A stretch of 64,000 nucleotides of DNA from Streptomyces chartreusis NRRL 3882. GTDB taxonomy: Bacteria; Actinomycetota; Actinomycetes; Streptomycetales; Streptomycetaceae. The notes below the pieces were generated by a model. It ran no database searches. It was not told where the DNA came from and saw only the letters and a program-made list of their open reading frames with translations. Both the position numbers and the translations under genes were made by a program. Of this stretch, positions 1 to 7,678 are shown piece by piece (within the stretch, counting starts at the first letter, position 1; every line of letters starts with the position of its first letter). The DNA lies in the NCBI RefSeq assembly GCF_900236475.1, contig NZ_LT963352.1:4418501-4482500 (forward strand). Reading direction: 5' to 3'.

Positions 1-119
1 CCACGCCAACTCCCCCTGTCCCTCTTGCCGTTAGGCTCGGACAGCCCCTAGGTTAAACCGAGAGTTAAGCGTGCTTAATACGCTGCTGTCGTAGTCGCCG
101 CCCCTGTTGCGAGGTCGCC

Positions 120-272
120 GTGCTCGAACGCACACGCACCGCCGAGCGGTACGCCAGAGGCTTCGCCGCCGCCGTCGTCGCCGTGGCGACCCTCCTGCTG
201 GCGGCGAACGCGGGGCCGGCGAGAGCCGCGCATCCCCATGAGGGCCCGCGGACGGTCGCGGAGACCCGCTGA
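120..272 (+). CDS. possible small secreted peptide, 50 aa
   Basis: A short frame starts at GTG 120, with GAGG at 111-114 as a possible ribosome binding site. The product has a basic N-terminus, a hydrophobic stretch (about residues 15-35, rich in Ala, Val and Leu) and an Ala-x-Ala-like end, so it looks like an export signal followed by only about 13 residues. Codon third positions are GC-rich, but that is true of most frames here. I do not recognise a family. It may be a small exported peptide or chance; the long overlapping minus frames look like shadows. Confidence 0.3.
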   Translation: MLERTRTAERYARGFAAAVVAVATLLLAANAGPARAAHPHEGPRTVAETR

Positions 273-424
273 CGCGGCGGTCCCACGGCGTCCCCCCCTG
301 CCGCGTTCACACCAGCGTCTTACTCCCCGGTTCACCTGACTGTCAGTGGGGTGCTCTAACCTGCGCAGGCTGATCACTTCTTCCTGCTGATCATTCTTTT
401 CGTTCCGGGGGGTTCGAAAAAACC

Positions 425-2425
425 GTGCACAGACGCACTCTCTCGACCGCGACGGCGCTCGCGGTCCTCTTCGGCTCGCTCACGCTCGTCGCGGCCGGTG
501 CCGGGTCGGCGGCGGCCGACTCCAGCGCGCTCCTGCCCGTGAAGTCGACCGGCGACATCGTCGTCGACGGGCTCCACCAGCGCGTCTTCATCAGCGATCC
601 GACGGCCGGTCAGGTCGTCGTCACCGACTACGCGGGCAAGGTCGTCGGCACCGTCGGCTCGCTGCCCGGCGTCCACGGCCTGGAGCTGTCGCCCGACTCG
701 GGCACGCTGTACGCCGCCGTGCACGACGCGGACGCGATCGTCGCGATCGACACGGCGACGGCGACCGAGGCCCGCCGCTGGTCCACGGGCCAGGGCGGCG
801 GACCGGCGTACGTGGCCCTGGCGGGCGGCAAACTGTGGTTCAGCTACGGCGCATCCGGCAACGGCAACATCGGCTCGCTCGACCCGGGCGCCGCCGACCC
901 GGGCGTCACCCTGGGCCAGGACACCGGCCGCACCTTCTACGACGCCCCGATCCTGGACGCCTCCGCGGGCGCCCCGGGCACGCTCGTCGCGGGCGCGCCG
1001 GGCCAGAGCCCGGTCGAACTCGCCGTGTACGACGTCTCCTCCGGGACGGCGTCCCGCACGGCGTACGCCTTCGACCCGGGCAGCACGGGCGGCGGCAACC
1101 TCCAGGACCTCGCGGTCACGCCGGACGGCAAGGACGTCGTCACGGCCAGCGGCGCCCCGTACTACCAGGCGGTCTACAAGCTCACGGACCTGTCGGCGGA
1201 CGGCAAGTACGTCACCAACACCTACCCGAACGCGGTGGACATCGCCCCGAACGGCGACGTCGCGGCGGGCACGTTCTCCTGGTACGACCCGGACGTACAC
1301 GTCTTCAAGCCGGGCACCTCGACGCCGCTCAGGCAGTACGACTTCCCCAACACGGGCACCAGCAGCGGCGCCGACACCCTGGCCCCGGCGGGCCTGGCCT
1401 GGGCACCGGACGAGAGCAAGCTGTTCGCGATCTCGGAGAACGACAGCAACGTCTACTCGCTGCGCGTCCTCGACGCCCCGACCAAGACGTCCACCACCCT
1501 CACGGCAAGCGCCCCGGCCACGGCCACCCGCGCCAAGTCCCTCACCCTCACCGGCACGCTGTCCTCGTCGGCGGCGTTTCCTGCGGGCACGACGGTCTCC
1601 GTCACCCGCACCGACGACGAGTCCCCGTCCGGCAAGCCGCTCGGCACGGCGCCGGTCGCCGCCGACGGCACGTACTCCTTCACGGACACGCCGCCGGCCG
1701 GTGGCAAGGTGACCTACACGGTCACGTACGCGGGCGACGCGGACCACGCGGGCGCCACGGCCTCGGCGTCGACGACCGTCGCGAAGACGGCGACCACGCT
1801 GACGCTGACCAACAACGGCAAGGTCTACGACTACGGCCGTGACGTCACCTTCACCGCGCACCTCGGCACTACGTACAAGAACCGCACGGTCGAGATCTGG
1901 GCCGACCCGTACGGCTCCGACAAGCCGAGCACGCTGGTGAAGAAGGGCACGGTCGACTCGGCCGGCGACCTGTCGGCGACGGTCCACCTGACCCGTGACA
2001 CGAAGGTCAGCGCGAAGTTCACGGGTGACACGCGGTACGCCGCGAAGACGGTCACCAACTCGGTCTACACCAGGGTCAAGATCTCGACGTCCCTGAGCGG
2101 CTACTACAAGTCGGCGACCGCCTGGAACCAGAAGTACTTCTACTTCAGGCAGTCCAAGGACCCGGTCCACAACACGACGATGTCGATGTACCCGGGCCGC
2201 AAGTACCAGCTCCAGGTCCAGCGTTACGCCGACGGCGCGTGGCACACCACGGCCACGGAGTACTTCGCCCTCGACCGCTACGGCAAGGACGCGGCGACGC
2301 TCGACGGCACGCCGCCGGTCGGTCCGCGTTTCCGCATCCGCTCGTCCTACATCGACACCAAGTCGGGCGACAACGTCAACACGACGACGTACGGCGCATG
2401 GAAGTACTTCGTCTTCACGCGCTGA
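425..2425 (+). CDS. secreted beta-propeller / Ig-like repeat protein
   Basis: 666 aa from GTG 425, with a G-run at 407-412 as ribosome binding site. Residues 1-31 form a Sec signal peptide (basic MHRR, hydrophobic core, Ala-Ala-Ala before Asp32). Residues about 35-340 hold YncE/NHL-like propeller repeats (phrases such as 'LELSPDSGTLYAAVHDAD' and 'VDIAPNGDVAAGTF'). Two Ig-like domains follow at about 354-450 and 452-545, then a Tyr-rich C-terminal domain. There is no catalytic motif and no LPXTG sorting signal. It is probably an extracellular binding or adhesion protein; the ligand is unknown. It stands alone with no operon partner. Confidence 0.85.
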   Translation: MHRRTLSTATALAVLFGSLTLVAAGAGSAAADSSALLPVKSTGDIVVDGLHQRVFISDPTAGQVVVTDYAGKVVGTVGSLPGVHGLELSPDSGTLYAAVHDADAIVAIDTATATEARRWSTGQGGGPAYVALAGGKLWFSYGASGNGNIGSLDPGAADPGVTLGQDTGRTFYDAPILDASAGAPGTLVAGAPGQSPVELAVYDVSSGTASRTAYAFDPGSTGGGNLQDLAVTPDGKDVVTASGAPYYQAVYKLTDLSADGKYVTNTYPNAVDIAPNGDVAAGTFSWYDPDVHVFKPGTSTPLRQYDFPNTGTSSGADTLAPAGLAWAPDESKLFAISENDSNVYSLRVLDAPTKTSTTLTASAPATATRAKSLTLTGTLSSSAAFPAGTTVSVTRTDDESPSGKPLGTAPVAADGTYSFTDTPPAGGKVTYTVTYAGDADHAGATASASTTVAKTATTLTLTNNGKVYDYGRDVTFTAHLGTTYKNRTVEIWADPYGSDKPSTLVKKGTVDSAGDLSATVHLTRDTKVSAKFTGDTRYAAKTVTNSVYTRVKISTSLSGYYKSATAWNQKYFYFRQSKDPVHNTTMSMYPGRKYQLQVQRYADGAWHTTATEYFALDRYGKDAATLDGTPPVGPRFRIRSSYIDTKSGDNVNTTTYGAWKYFVFTR

Positions 2426-2453
2426 CGTAGGTAAATTCAACCGGCGAATTCAG

Positions 2454-2669
2454 TTAGTGTGAATTCTCGCGGGAGCGGATGTAACGCCAGCCGAAATAAC
2501 AAACCCCGACCGCTCCGCCGGCGGCGCCGACCGCACATGTCGCCGTCGCCCAGGCGGCCATGTCCTGCGTGATCCACAACAGGCTCACCACGACCAGCGC
2601 TATGGAGAACAGCAGGCGTTCTCCATAGCCCGGGCCGCGACGGCCGGTCAGTCCCCGGTAGCCGTGCAC
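2454..2669 (-). CDS. small two-TM membrane protein
   Basis: 71 aa. GTG 2669 overlaps the 3' end of the upstream secreted-protein gene by 22 nt, so the two are probably co-transcribed and translationally coupled. Two hydrophobic segments are visible (about residues 19-35 and 39-60), then a short basic tail (RYIRSRENSH). I recognise no family and see no good ribosome binding site, so the start could be internal. It might anchor or accompany the secreted protein encoded upstream, which is only inference from position. Confidence 0.5.
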   Translation of the reverse strand: MHGYRGLTGRRGPGYGERLLFSIALVVVSLLWITQDMAAWATATCAVGAAGGAVGVCYFGWRYIRSRENSH

Positions 2670-3133
2670 TTGTACGTAACGCCCTTCATCCTGATGTCGT
2701 GGTACCCCACCTTCACGGTCGGGTCGGTGGGGGCGACGTCGGTGCCGCCGCCACCGCCACTGTCCTTCTTACGGCAGTAGTAGCCGAGCGCATCGAGCTT
2801 CTTGATGTCGCTCATCGCCTGGTACTTCTTGTAGGACGCGATCATCGCGGCCCGCTTCTGAGCAGGCGTGGCTTCCTTCGCCTTCGTGTACGCGTAGCAC
2901 CCGATGCTGGCGCCGATCCCCACCCACGAGGCTCCCTTGGCCAGTGCCTTGGTGAGGCCCGCCGCGCCGCTGCCGATCCCGAGGACCGCGCAGATCTCGT
3001 CCGCTCCGGCGCGCAGTTCCGGCTGCGCCGGAGCCGCCTGCGCCGCCTGCGCCCCGACGCCGCACAGCGCGCCCGTCATGGCGAAGGTGATGACAGCAGA
3101 AATTCCCTTGCTTCGTATGCTCACGAAGTCCAT
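2648..3133 (-). CDS. small secreted protein of unknown function
   Basis: 161 aa if started at ATG 3133 (MDFVSIRSKGIS); GTG 3124 is an alternative with GGATGGA upstream. A signal peptide is clear: basic RSK, hydrophobic core, Ala-Gln-Ala-Ala before the mature part. The mature protein has a Gly/Ala-rich helical stretch (SGAAGLTKALAKGASWVGIG) and a Gly run. Four Cys (in DEICAV, SIGCYAY, YYCRKK and YKCTA) could form two disulfides. Families of this general type occur in Streptomyces secretomes, but I do not recognise this one. Its upstream region carries four 13-bp tandem repeats. Confidence 0.7.
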   Translation of the reverse strand: MDFVSIRSKGISAVITFAMTGALCGVGAQAAQAAPAQPELRAGADEICAVLGIGSGAAGLTKALAKGASWVGIGASIGCYAYTKAKEATPAQKRAAMIASYKKYQAMSDIKKLDALGYYCRKKDSGGGGGTDVAPTDPTVKVGYHDIRMKGVTYKCTATGD

Positions 3134-3146
3134 CCCCGTTTTTTGA

Positions 3147-3198
3147 ATTGCACGGCCGGATTGCATGGTCTGATTGCGTGGCCGGATTGCATGGTCAG
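3147..3198. repeat. four 13-bp tandem repeats upstream of the secreted-protein gene
   Basis: Four head-to-tail units with consensus ATTGCRYGGYCNG lie at 3147-3159, 3160-3172, 3173-3185 and 3186-3198. Units 1 and 3 share the form ATTGCRYGGCCGG, and units 2 and 4 share ATTGCATGGTCWG, so the array is also a 26-bp unit present twice. It begins 14 nt upstream of the minus-strand start at 3133. The position suggests a regulator-binding array or a leader element; a simple tandem duplication is the alternative. Confidence 0.85.
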
Positions 3199-3269
3199 TG
3201 CGAAAACGACGCTACCCACGGGGACACACGTAGGCAATGGAGGAAATGTGAACATCACCGGGAGGAGAT

Positions 3270-4685
3270 TCAACCGGGCAAAACTTCCCTCAACGCCTCG
3301 TCAAGGCTTTTCGCGACCTCCACGTCGCCCGGCCGGCCCTCACTCGGGATCGGGCCGTACAGGGCGTCCAGTTGGGTGATGACGGTGTGCGTCACCGCGC
3401 CGTACAGCGGGGTGCGCGGGCGGTGCACGCCCTCGCGGAGGGACGGGAGCAGGATGTCGCGGGAGAAGCTGACACCGTCGGCGATCCGGTCGGGGGGCAG
3501 GCGGACGGTGCCCTCGCCGGTGGGCGACGACGAGGGGGTCTCGGCGTACGCCGGGGCGTGCCGGCACGGGGGAGCGCTGCCGGGTTCCTGGTAGGCGGAG
3601 ACGCGGGTCGCGGCGAAACCGGCCCGCAGCAGGCAGCGTTCGCTGTCCGGGTCGGTCAGGAACGCGATCAGTTCCGCCGCCTTCGCGGCCCGCTGCTCGG
3701 ACGTGGAGGAGGTGACGGCCAGGTTCTGCCCGCCGAGGACCGCCTTGCCGGGCAGCCGGGTCACCCCCAGGTTCTCCCCGTAGGTCTCGTGCAGGGCGGG
3801 GTAGACGTACGGCCAGTGCCGCAGGAAGGTGGTGCGGCCCTCAGCGAAGGCACTGAGCGACTCGGCCTCGCGGGACTCGGAGGCCTCGTCGAGGGTGTAC
3901 GGCGGGCTCGTGCGCGCACGCAGTTCGGCCACGCCCGCCGTGAGCTGTTCCACGGTCGCCGCGTACTCGCCGTCGCCGTCGGTCAGCCGGAGTCCGGGCA
4001 CGGCCGAGGCGAACGCCTCGATCGCGTTGACGGTACGGCCCTCGTACGGGGCGAGCTGGGTGGCCCAGCCCTCGTGGCCCTGGGAGCCGAAGTGTCCCTT
4101 GACGGCGTCGATCTGGTCCCGCAGTTCGTCCCAGGTGACCCCGTCGCTGAGGTCGGTCCGGGAGACACCGGCCTCCCGCAGGTGGTCCTTGCGGTAGTAC
4201 AGCAGGCCGGCGTCGCTGTTGAAGGGGACCGCGTACCGCTTGCCCTTCCAGTACGACGTTCTGTCCACGGACGGGATGATGTCGTCCGGGGACCTGACAG
4301 CCGCGTCGGTCAGCGGGCGGATCAGGCCCGCGTCGGCGAACTCCGGGACCCAGGTCACGTCCAGGTTCACCACGTCGTACTGGGCGCTGCCGGACTGGAG
4401 GGCACCGAGCAGCTGGCTGCGCTGCTGGTCGGCGGAGCCGGGCAGTTCCACCAGCCGGGCCTCGAAGCCCTGTGCGCCCTCCTCGGCGTTCCAGACGTCG
4501 ATGAGCTGCTGGCGGATGCCGTTCTTGCCGGTCACGTCCTGTCCGCTGGCGACCACGATCCGGCGGCGGTTGTCGGCGTCCGGCGGCTCTTCCCGCACGT
4601 CACCGCCGGTGCAGGCAGCCAGGAACAGCAGGGTCAGCAGGGACGGCAACGCGAGTAGGGCGGCCGGCAGGCGTCGGGCCATCAT
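3270..4685 (-). CDS. extracellular solute-binding lipoprotein (SBP family 1-like)
   Basis: 471 aa. The N-terminus is a lipoprotein signal with lipobox Leu22-Ala-Ala-Cys25, followed by an ABC-type substrate-binding fold (SBP_bac_1-like). The phrases 'YDVVNLDVTWVPEFADAGLI', 'YWKGKRYAVPFNSDAGLLYYRKD' and 'DEASESREAESLSAFAEGRTTF' are typical of sugar- or oligosaccharide-binding lipoproteins. No ABC permease or ATPase lies nearby. Its ATG overlaps the stop of the caspase/VWA gene by 4 nt, so the two are tightly coupled and probably act together. That, together with the binding-protein-like region inside the caspase protein itself, argues for a sensing role rather than uptake. The ligand cannot be told from sequence. 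Confidence 0.85.
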   Translation of the reverse strand: MMARRLPAALLALPSLLTLLFLAACTGGDVREEPPDADNRRRIVVASGQDVTGKNGIRQQLIDVWNAEEGAQGFEARLVELPGSADQQRSQLLGALQSGSAQYDVVNLDVTWVPEFADAGLIRPLTDAAVRSPDDIIPSVDRTSYWKGKRYAVPFNSDAGLLYYRKDHLREAGVSRTDLSDGVTWDELRDQIDAVKGHFGSQGHEGWATQLAPYEGRTVNAIEAFASAVPGLRLTDGDGEYAATVEQLTAGVAELRARTSPPYTLDEASESREAESLSAFAEGRTTFLRHWPYVYPALHETYGENLGVTRLPGKAVLGGQNLAVTSSTSEQRAAKAAELIAFLTDPDSERCLLRAGFAATRVSAYQEPGSAPPCRHAPAYAETPSSSPTGEGTVRLPPDRIADGVSFSRDILLPSLREGVHRPRTPLYGAVTHTVITQLDALYGPIPSEGRPGDVEVAKSLDEALREVLPG

Positions 4686-7213
4686 TCCTCCCCCGTTCCG
4701 GTGCGGGCGACCTCGTCGCGCAGCGCGGGCACGAGGTCGTCACCGGCGTCCAGGCAACGGCCCTGGGCGGCCTCCGCGACGCGCGTGCCGGGGCGGTCCC
4801 GGTCGCAGCCCCCGCTCTTCAGCATCACCATGGCCACGGGCACGCCCGACGCGCGTGCCCGGTCCTCCACCTCGCGGAGGCGGTCGCCGGTCAGGCGGTT
4901 GTCGTCCTCGCCGTCGGTGAGGTACACGATCAGCTGCGGCCGCTCGTCACCGGCGCCGCGCTCCCGCATGAACGCCAGGGCGTCCAGCAGGGCGGCGCTC
5001 GGATCGGCTTCCGCGTCCCGCACCTCGGCGCCTTCCTCGTCAGTCCTGAGGGCCTTCTCCGCCTCCGCGCGGGAGTGCCTGCCGAAGTCCAGCAGTTCGG
5101 TGTGCGTGGGGCCCTTGACCCCGTGCACCGCCCACACCCCGTACTCGTCCCCCCTGCCCAGCCCCGTCAGGGTCTGCTTGAGGATGCCGGGGCCGCCGCT
5201 GGGGCCGTCCCACAGGCCGGCCATCGAGCCGGAGCTGTCGAGGAGGAACAGGACCCGGCCGGGTCCGTGCGCGTTGCCGTACCGCTCCAGTGTCCTGTCC
5301 AGCCGTGTCGCGTCGGCGGGGTCCGCAGGCGGAACGGAATCGGTCAGCCCGTGGTCGGCCGCCTTCCCGGCGAGCAGTCCCCGTTCGCCCGTCGTGGCCC
5401 TGAACCCCTGCTTGCCGAGCACCTCCCGGCCGCCCTCTCCCGTCAGCCAGTCGCGGAACCGGTCCACCCCGTCGTCCCGCGCCTGGACGTCCCGGTCGCC
5501 GCCCTCCCAGCGCACCCGCACGAACGTCGGTTCCAGACCGGGCACGTCGTCGGGGTAGACGGCGGTGCGCCCGGCGCGGGTGACCGAGTGGCAGCCGACG
5601 CCGCTCCTGAGCAGGAACTCCGGGACCAGGACCGCGCTGCGGTCGTCCGCGGCGTCGTCCTCGGGCAGCGTGCACAGCAGCCTGACGGCCGAGGACTCGG
5701 GCCGTCCCGCCCGGCTGATCAGCCCCTCGGCGCCGCGCACGTCGGCCCCGTCGCCGTACAGCCCCACCGTCGCCAGCAGCGCCGAGTCGCTGAACTCGGG
5801 GTCGGGCCTGCGCACTTGTGCCTTGCCGTCCGCGTTCTTCAGGGCCCTGACCAGCTCCGGCAGCGACCGCCCGGTGCGCGGGACGTCGGCGCCGAGGCCC
5901 TCCGGGACGGCCAGCACGACCGGTGAGTACGCGAGCGGCTCGGTGTCCGGCTCCAGCCGGGCGAAGACGCGTTCCACCTGCGCGTCGCCGGCCCGGTCGA
6001 CGTCCGCGCGGGTCGCGGGGATCCACACGTCCGGCTGCGGGCCGATGTCCCGCTGCGGGTTGACGTCCTCACGCGGCTGCTGCCAGGGGTCGGAGTGCTC
6101 GCCCAGCGCGGTCACCACGTGAGCGGCACCGGCGCTGTAGACGGTGACGCCGGTGCGCCGGCAGCCGTCGTCCTTGGTGTTGGCGTCCGAGGCGAGGTAG
6201 GCGTCCGCGGCCGCCCGCATCGCCGGCTCCAGGTCGGGGTCGGTGAGGACGCGCAGCTCCAGCGGCGGTTCGCAGGGGCCGGACCCCCCGGTCAGGACCA
6301 GGACTCCGTAACCGGCGGCGCCGATCACGACGAACGCCAGCAGAAGCGCCAGAACGGTGCGGCCGAACAGGCCGACGGACTCCCGGGCGCGGGTGAGCGT
6401 ACGCCGGAGCCAGGAGAACCAGCCGGGCGGGTCCTCGGTGTCGTCGGTCGGGTCCACCGGTCCCGCCGCCAGCAACACGTCCGCGTCCGGGTCCCACGGG
6501 GGCGCCAGCGCCTGAGGTCTCTGCGAGTCGTCGGCCTCCGCCTTGTACTTCGCGGCGGCCATCCGCTCCTTCACCGCGGCGTACAGCTCGGAGAGCCACA
6601 CCTCCCCGCCCGCTTCGAGGACCCGCACCACCTCGCGGGTGAACGGCGTGGCGACCTCCGCGTCCCCGCCCAGGATGCAGCGGTTGGACTGCACGCTCAT
6701 CAGGAGCAGGATCTTGTGCTTCTTCCGCTTCGGATCGTCGAAGCGGTGCCAGATTCCCGCGGCGTTGCCCGCGTAGCAGCAGTCGAGGATCACCACCACC
6801 TGCTCGGCGCGGCTCTCGACGAGCTCGCCCAGCACCTCGCTGAAACTCACCGAGCCGGGCAGCCCGTCGCCCGTGAGGACTCGGGCGGTGCGCATCTGGA
6901 GGTGCAGCTCGTTGCCGGAGGTGGAGGTGACGGCGTGCCCGGCGAAGTAGAACAGCAGCAGCCCCTTGGTCTCCTGGCAGGCGCGGCGCAGCGCCCCCGT
7001 GAACTCGTCGGGGGTCGGTGAGGCCAGGGCCCGCACCTCGTGCGCACCGAACACGGCGCTCCGGTGCAGCGCGTCCTCGAGTGTCGTCCGGTTGTGCCGC
7101 ACGGCGGGGAGCTGGCCGGTGACGCCCTGTGGATCCGGTGCCGTGTGGTCGTACTCGGACACACCGACCAGCAGCGCCCGGTTCACTTCGCCGCGCGGGT
7201 CGAAGCGGCTCAC
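4682..7213 (-). CDS. caspase-like protease - TM - binding-protein-like - VWA fusion
   Basis: 843 aa from GTG 7213. Residues about 10-250 are a caspase/metacaspase (C14) fold: His93 in FAGHAV and Cys146 in DCCYAG form the expected dyad. One TM helix (about 285-308) should place the rest outside. Residues about 318-615 resemble a periplasmic binding protein (DVWIPAT, LAYSPVVLAVPEGL). Residues about 653-835 are a VWA domain with an intact MIDAS (Asp659, Ser661, Ser663) and the TDGEDD strand. The gene starts 4 bp after the EACC1-like gene and overlaps the lipoprotein gene by 4 nt. I infer that outside ligand or matrix binding is transmitted to a cytoplasmic death-type protease. Substrates are unknown. 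Confidence in the domains is high and in the role moderate. Confidence 0.88.
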   Translation of the reverse strand: MSRFDPRGEVNRALLVGVSEYDHTAPDPQGVTGQLPAVRHNRTTLEDALHRSAVFGAHEVRALASPTPDEFTGALRRACQETKGLLLFYFAGHAVTSTSGNELHLQMRTARVLTGDGLPGSVSFSEVLGELVESRAEQVVVILDCCYAGNAAGIWHRFDDPKRKKHKILLLMSVQSNRCILGGDAEVATPFTREVVRVLEAGGEVWLSELYAAVKERMAAAKYKAEADDSQRPQALAPPWDPDADVLLAAGPVDPTDDTEDPPGWFSWLRRTLTRARESVGLFGRTVLALLLAFVVIGAAGYGVLVLTGGSGPCEPPLELRVLTDPDLEPAMRAAADAYLASDANTKDDGCRRTGVTVYSAGAAHVVTALGEHSDPWQQPREDVNPQRDIGPQPDVWIPATRADVDRAGDAQVERVFARLEPDTEPLAYSPVVLAVPEGLGADVPRTGRSLPELVRALKNADGKAQVRRPDPEFSDSALLATVGLYGDGADVRGAEGLISRAGRPESSAVRLLCTLPEDDAADDRSAVLVPEFLLRSGVGCHSVTRAGRTAVYPDDVPGLEPTFVRVRWEGGDRDVQARDDGVDRFRDWLTGEGGREVLGKQGFRATTGERGLLAGKAADHGLTDSVPPADPADATRLDRTLERYGNAHGPGRVLFLLDSSGSMAGLWDGPSGGPGILKQTLTGLGRGDEYGVWAVHGVKGPTHTELLDFGRHSRAEAEKALRTDEEGAEVRDAEADPSAALLDALAFMRERGAGDERPQLIVYLTDGEDDNRLTGDRLREVEDRARASGVPVAMVMLKSGGCDRDRPGTRVAEAAQGRCLDAGDDLVPALRDEVARTGTGEE

Positions 7214-7217
7214 CGGC

Positions 7218-7553
7218 CTACTCCCCGTCGGTGTCCAGCGTGCGGATCTGTGGCGCGGGATCCCCGCCCTGGAGCCGTCGGCGGTTGTTCGTCCAGGTCT
7301 TCACCGCACGTGCGGTGTACTCGGTCAGTGCCGCGACCGTGACGACGTCGCCGAGCAGTTTCAGTACGAGTTCGAGATCGGGGCCCAGCCGCCCCTTGGG
7401 CCCGTCCGTGCTGGTCCGCGCCTCGATGCTCAGCTTCTCTTCGGAGAGCAGTTCCGCGAGCGGCTCTTCCCGCTCCAGCCACGTCTTCAGGGCTCTGACA
7501 TCGTCCACGGTCCCGCCGGCGCCCAGCCGGACGCGTACGCCTAAGACAGCCAC
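7218..7553 (-). CDS. EACC1-like effector-associated small protein
   Basis: 111 aa from GTG 7553, chosen because GAGGGGG (7559-7565) sits at ideal spacing; upstream ATGs at 7571-7583 have no such site. The order is strand (VAVLGVRVRL), helix (DDVRALKTWLEREEPL), strand (KLSIEAR), a long hydrophobic helix (LELVLKLLGDVVTVAAL) with a basic face, then a last strand. This matches the effector-associated constant component 1 family, which comparative genomics places beside trypsin or caspase effectors in actinobacterial conflict systems. Here it directly precedes the caspase gene with a 4-bp gap, as expected. It could act as a membrane-proximal adaptor or sensor; the mechanism is unknown. The assignment is by eye. 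Confidence 0.75.
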   Translation of the reverse strand: MAVLGVRVRLGAGGTVDDVRALKTWLEREEPLAELLSEEKLSIEARTSTDGPKGRLGPDLELVLKLLGDVVTVAALTEYTARAVKTWTNNRRRLQGGDPAPQIRTLDTDGE

Positions 7554-7678
7554 TTGGTCCCCCTCTGTCATGCCCGACATCATGACACCGGGTCAGGCCT
7601 CGGCGGCAGACCTCTGACACGACCTGCGAAAGCGATTGCACGCCCCCTTCACGCCAGGCGCACACGGCGCACGCGTGT

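Noticed and set aside
374..2440. 688-residue minus-strand frame opposite the propeller protein gene
   Set aside because: It is Arg/Val/Gly-dominated with no domain or signal, and it mirrors a plus-strand gene with a clear signal peptide. It is a high-GC shadow frame.
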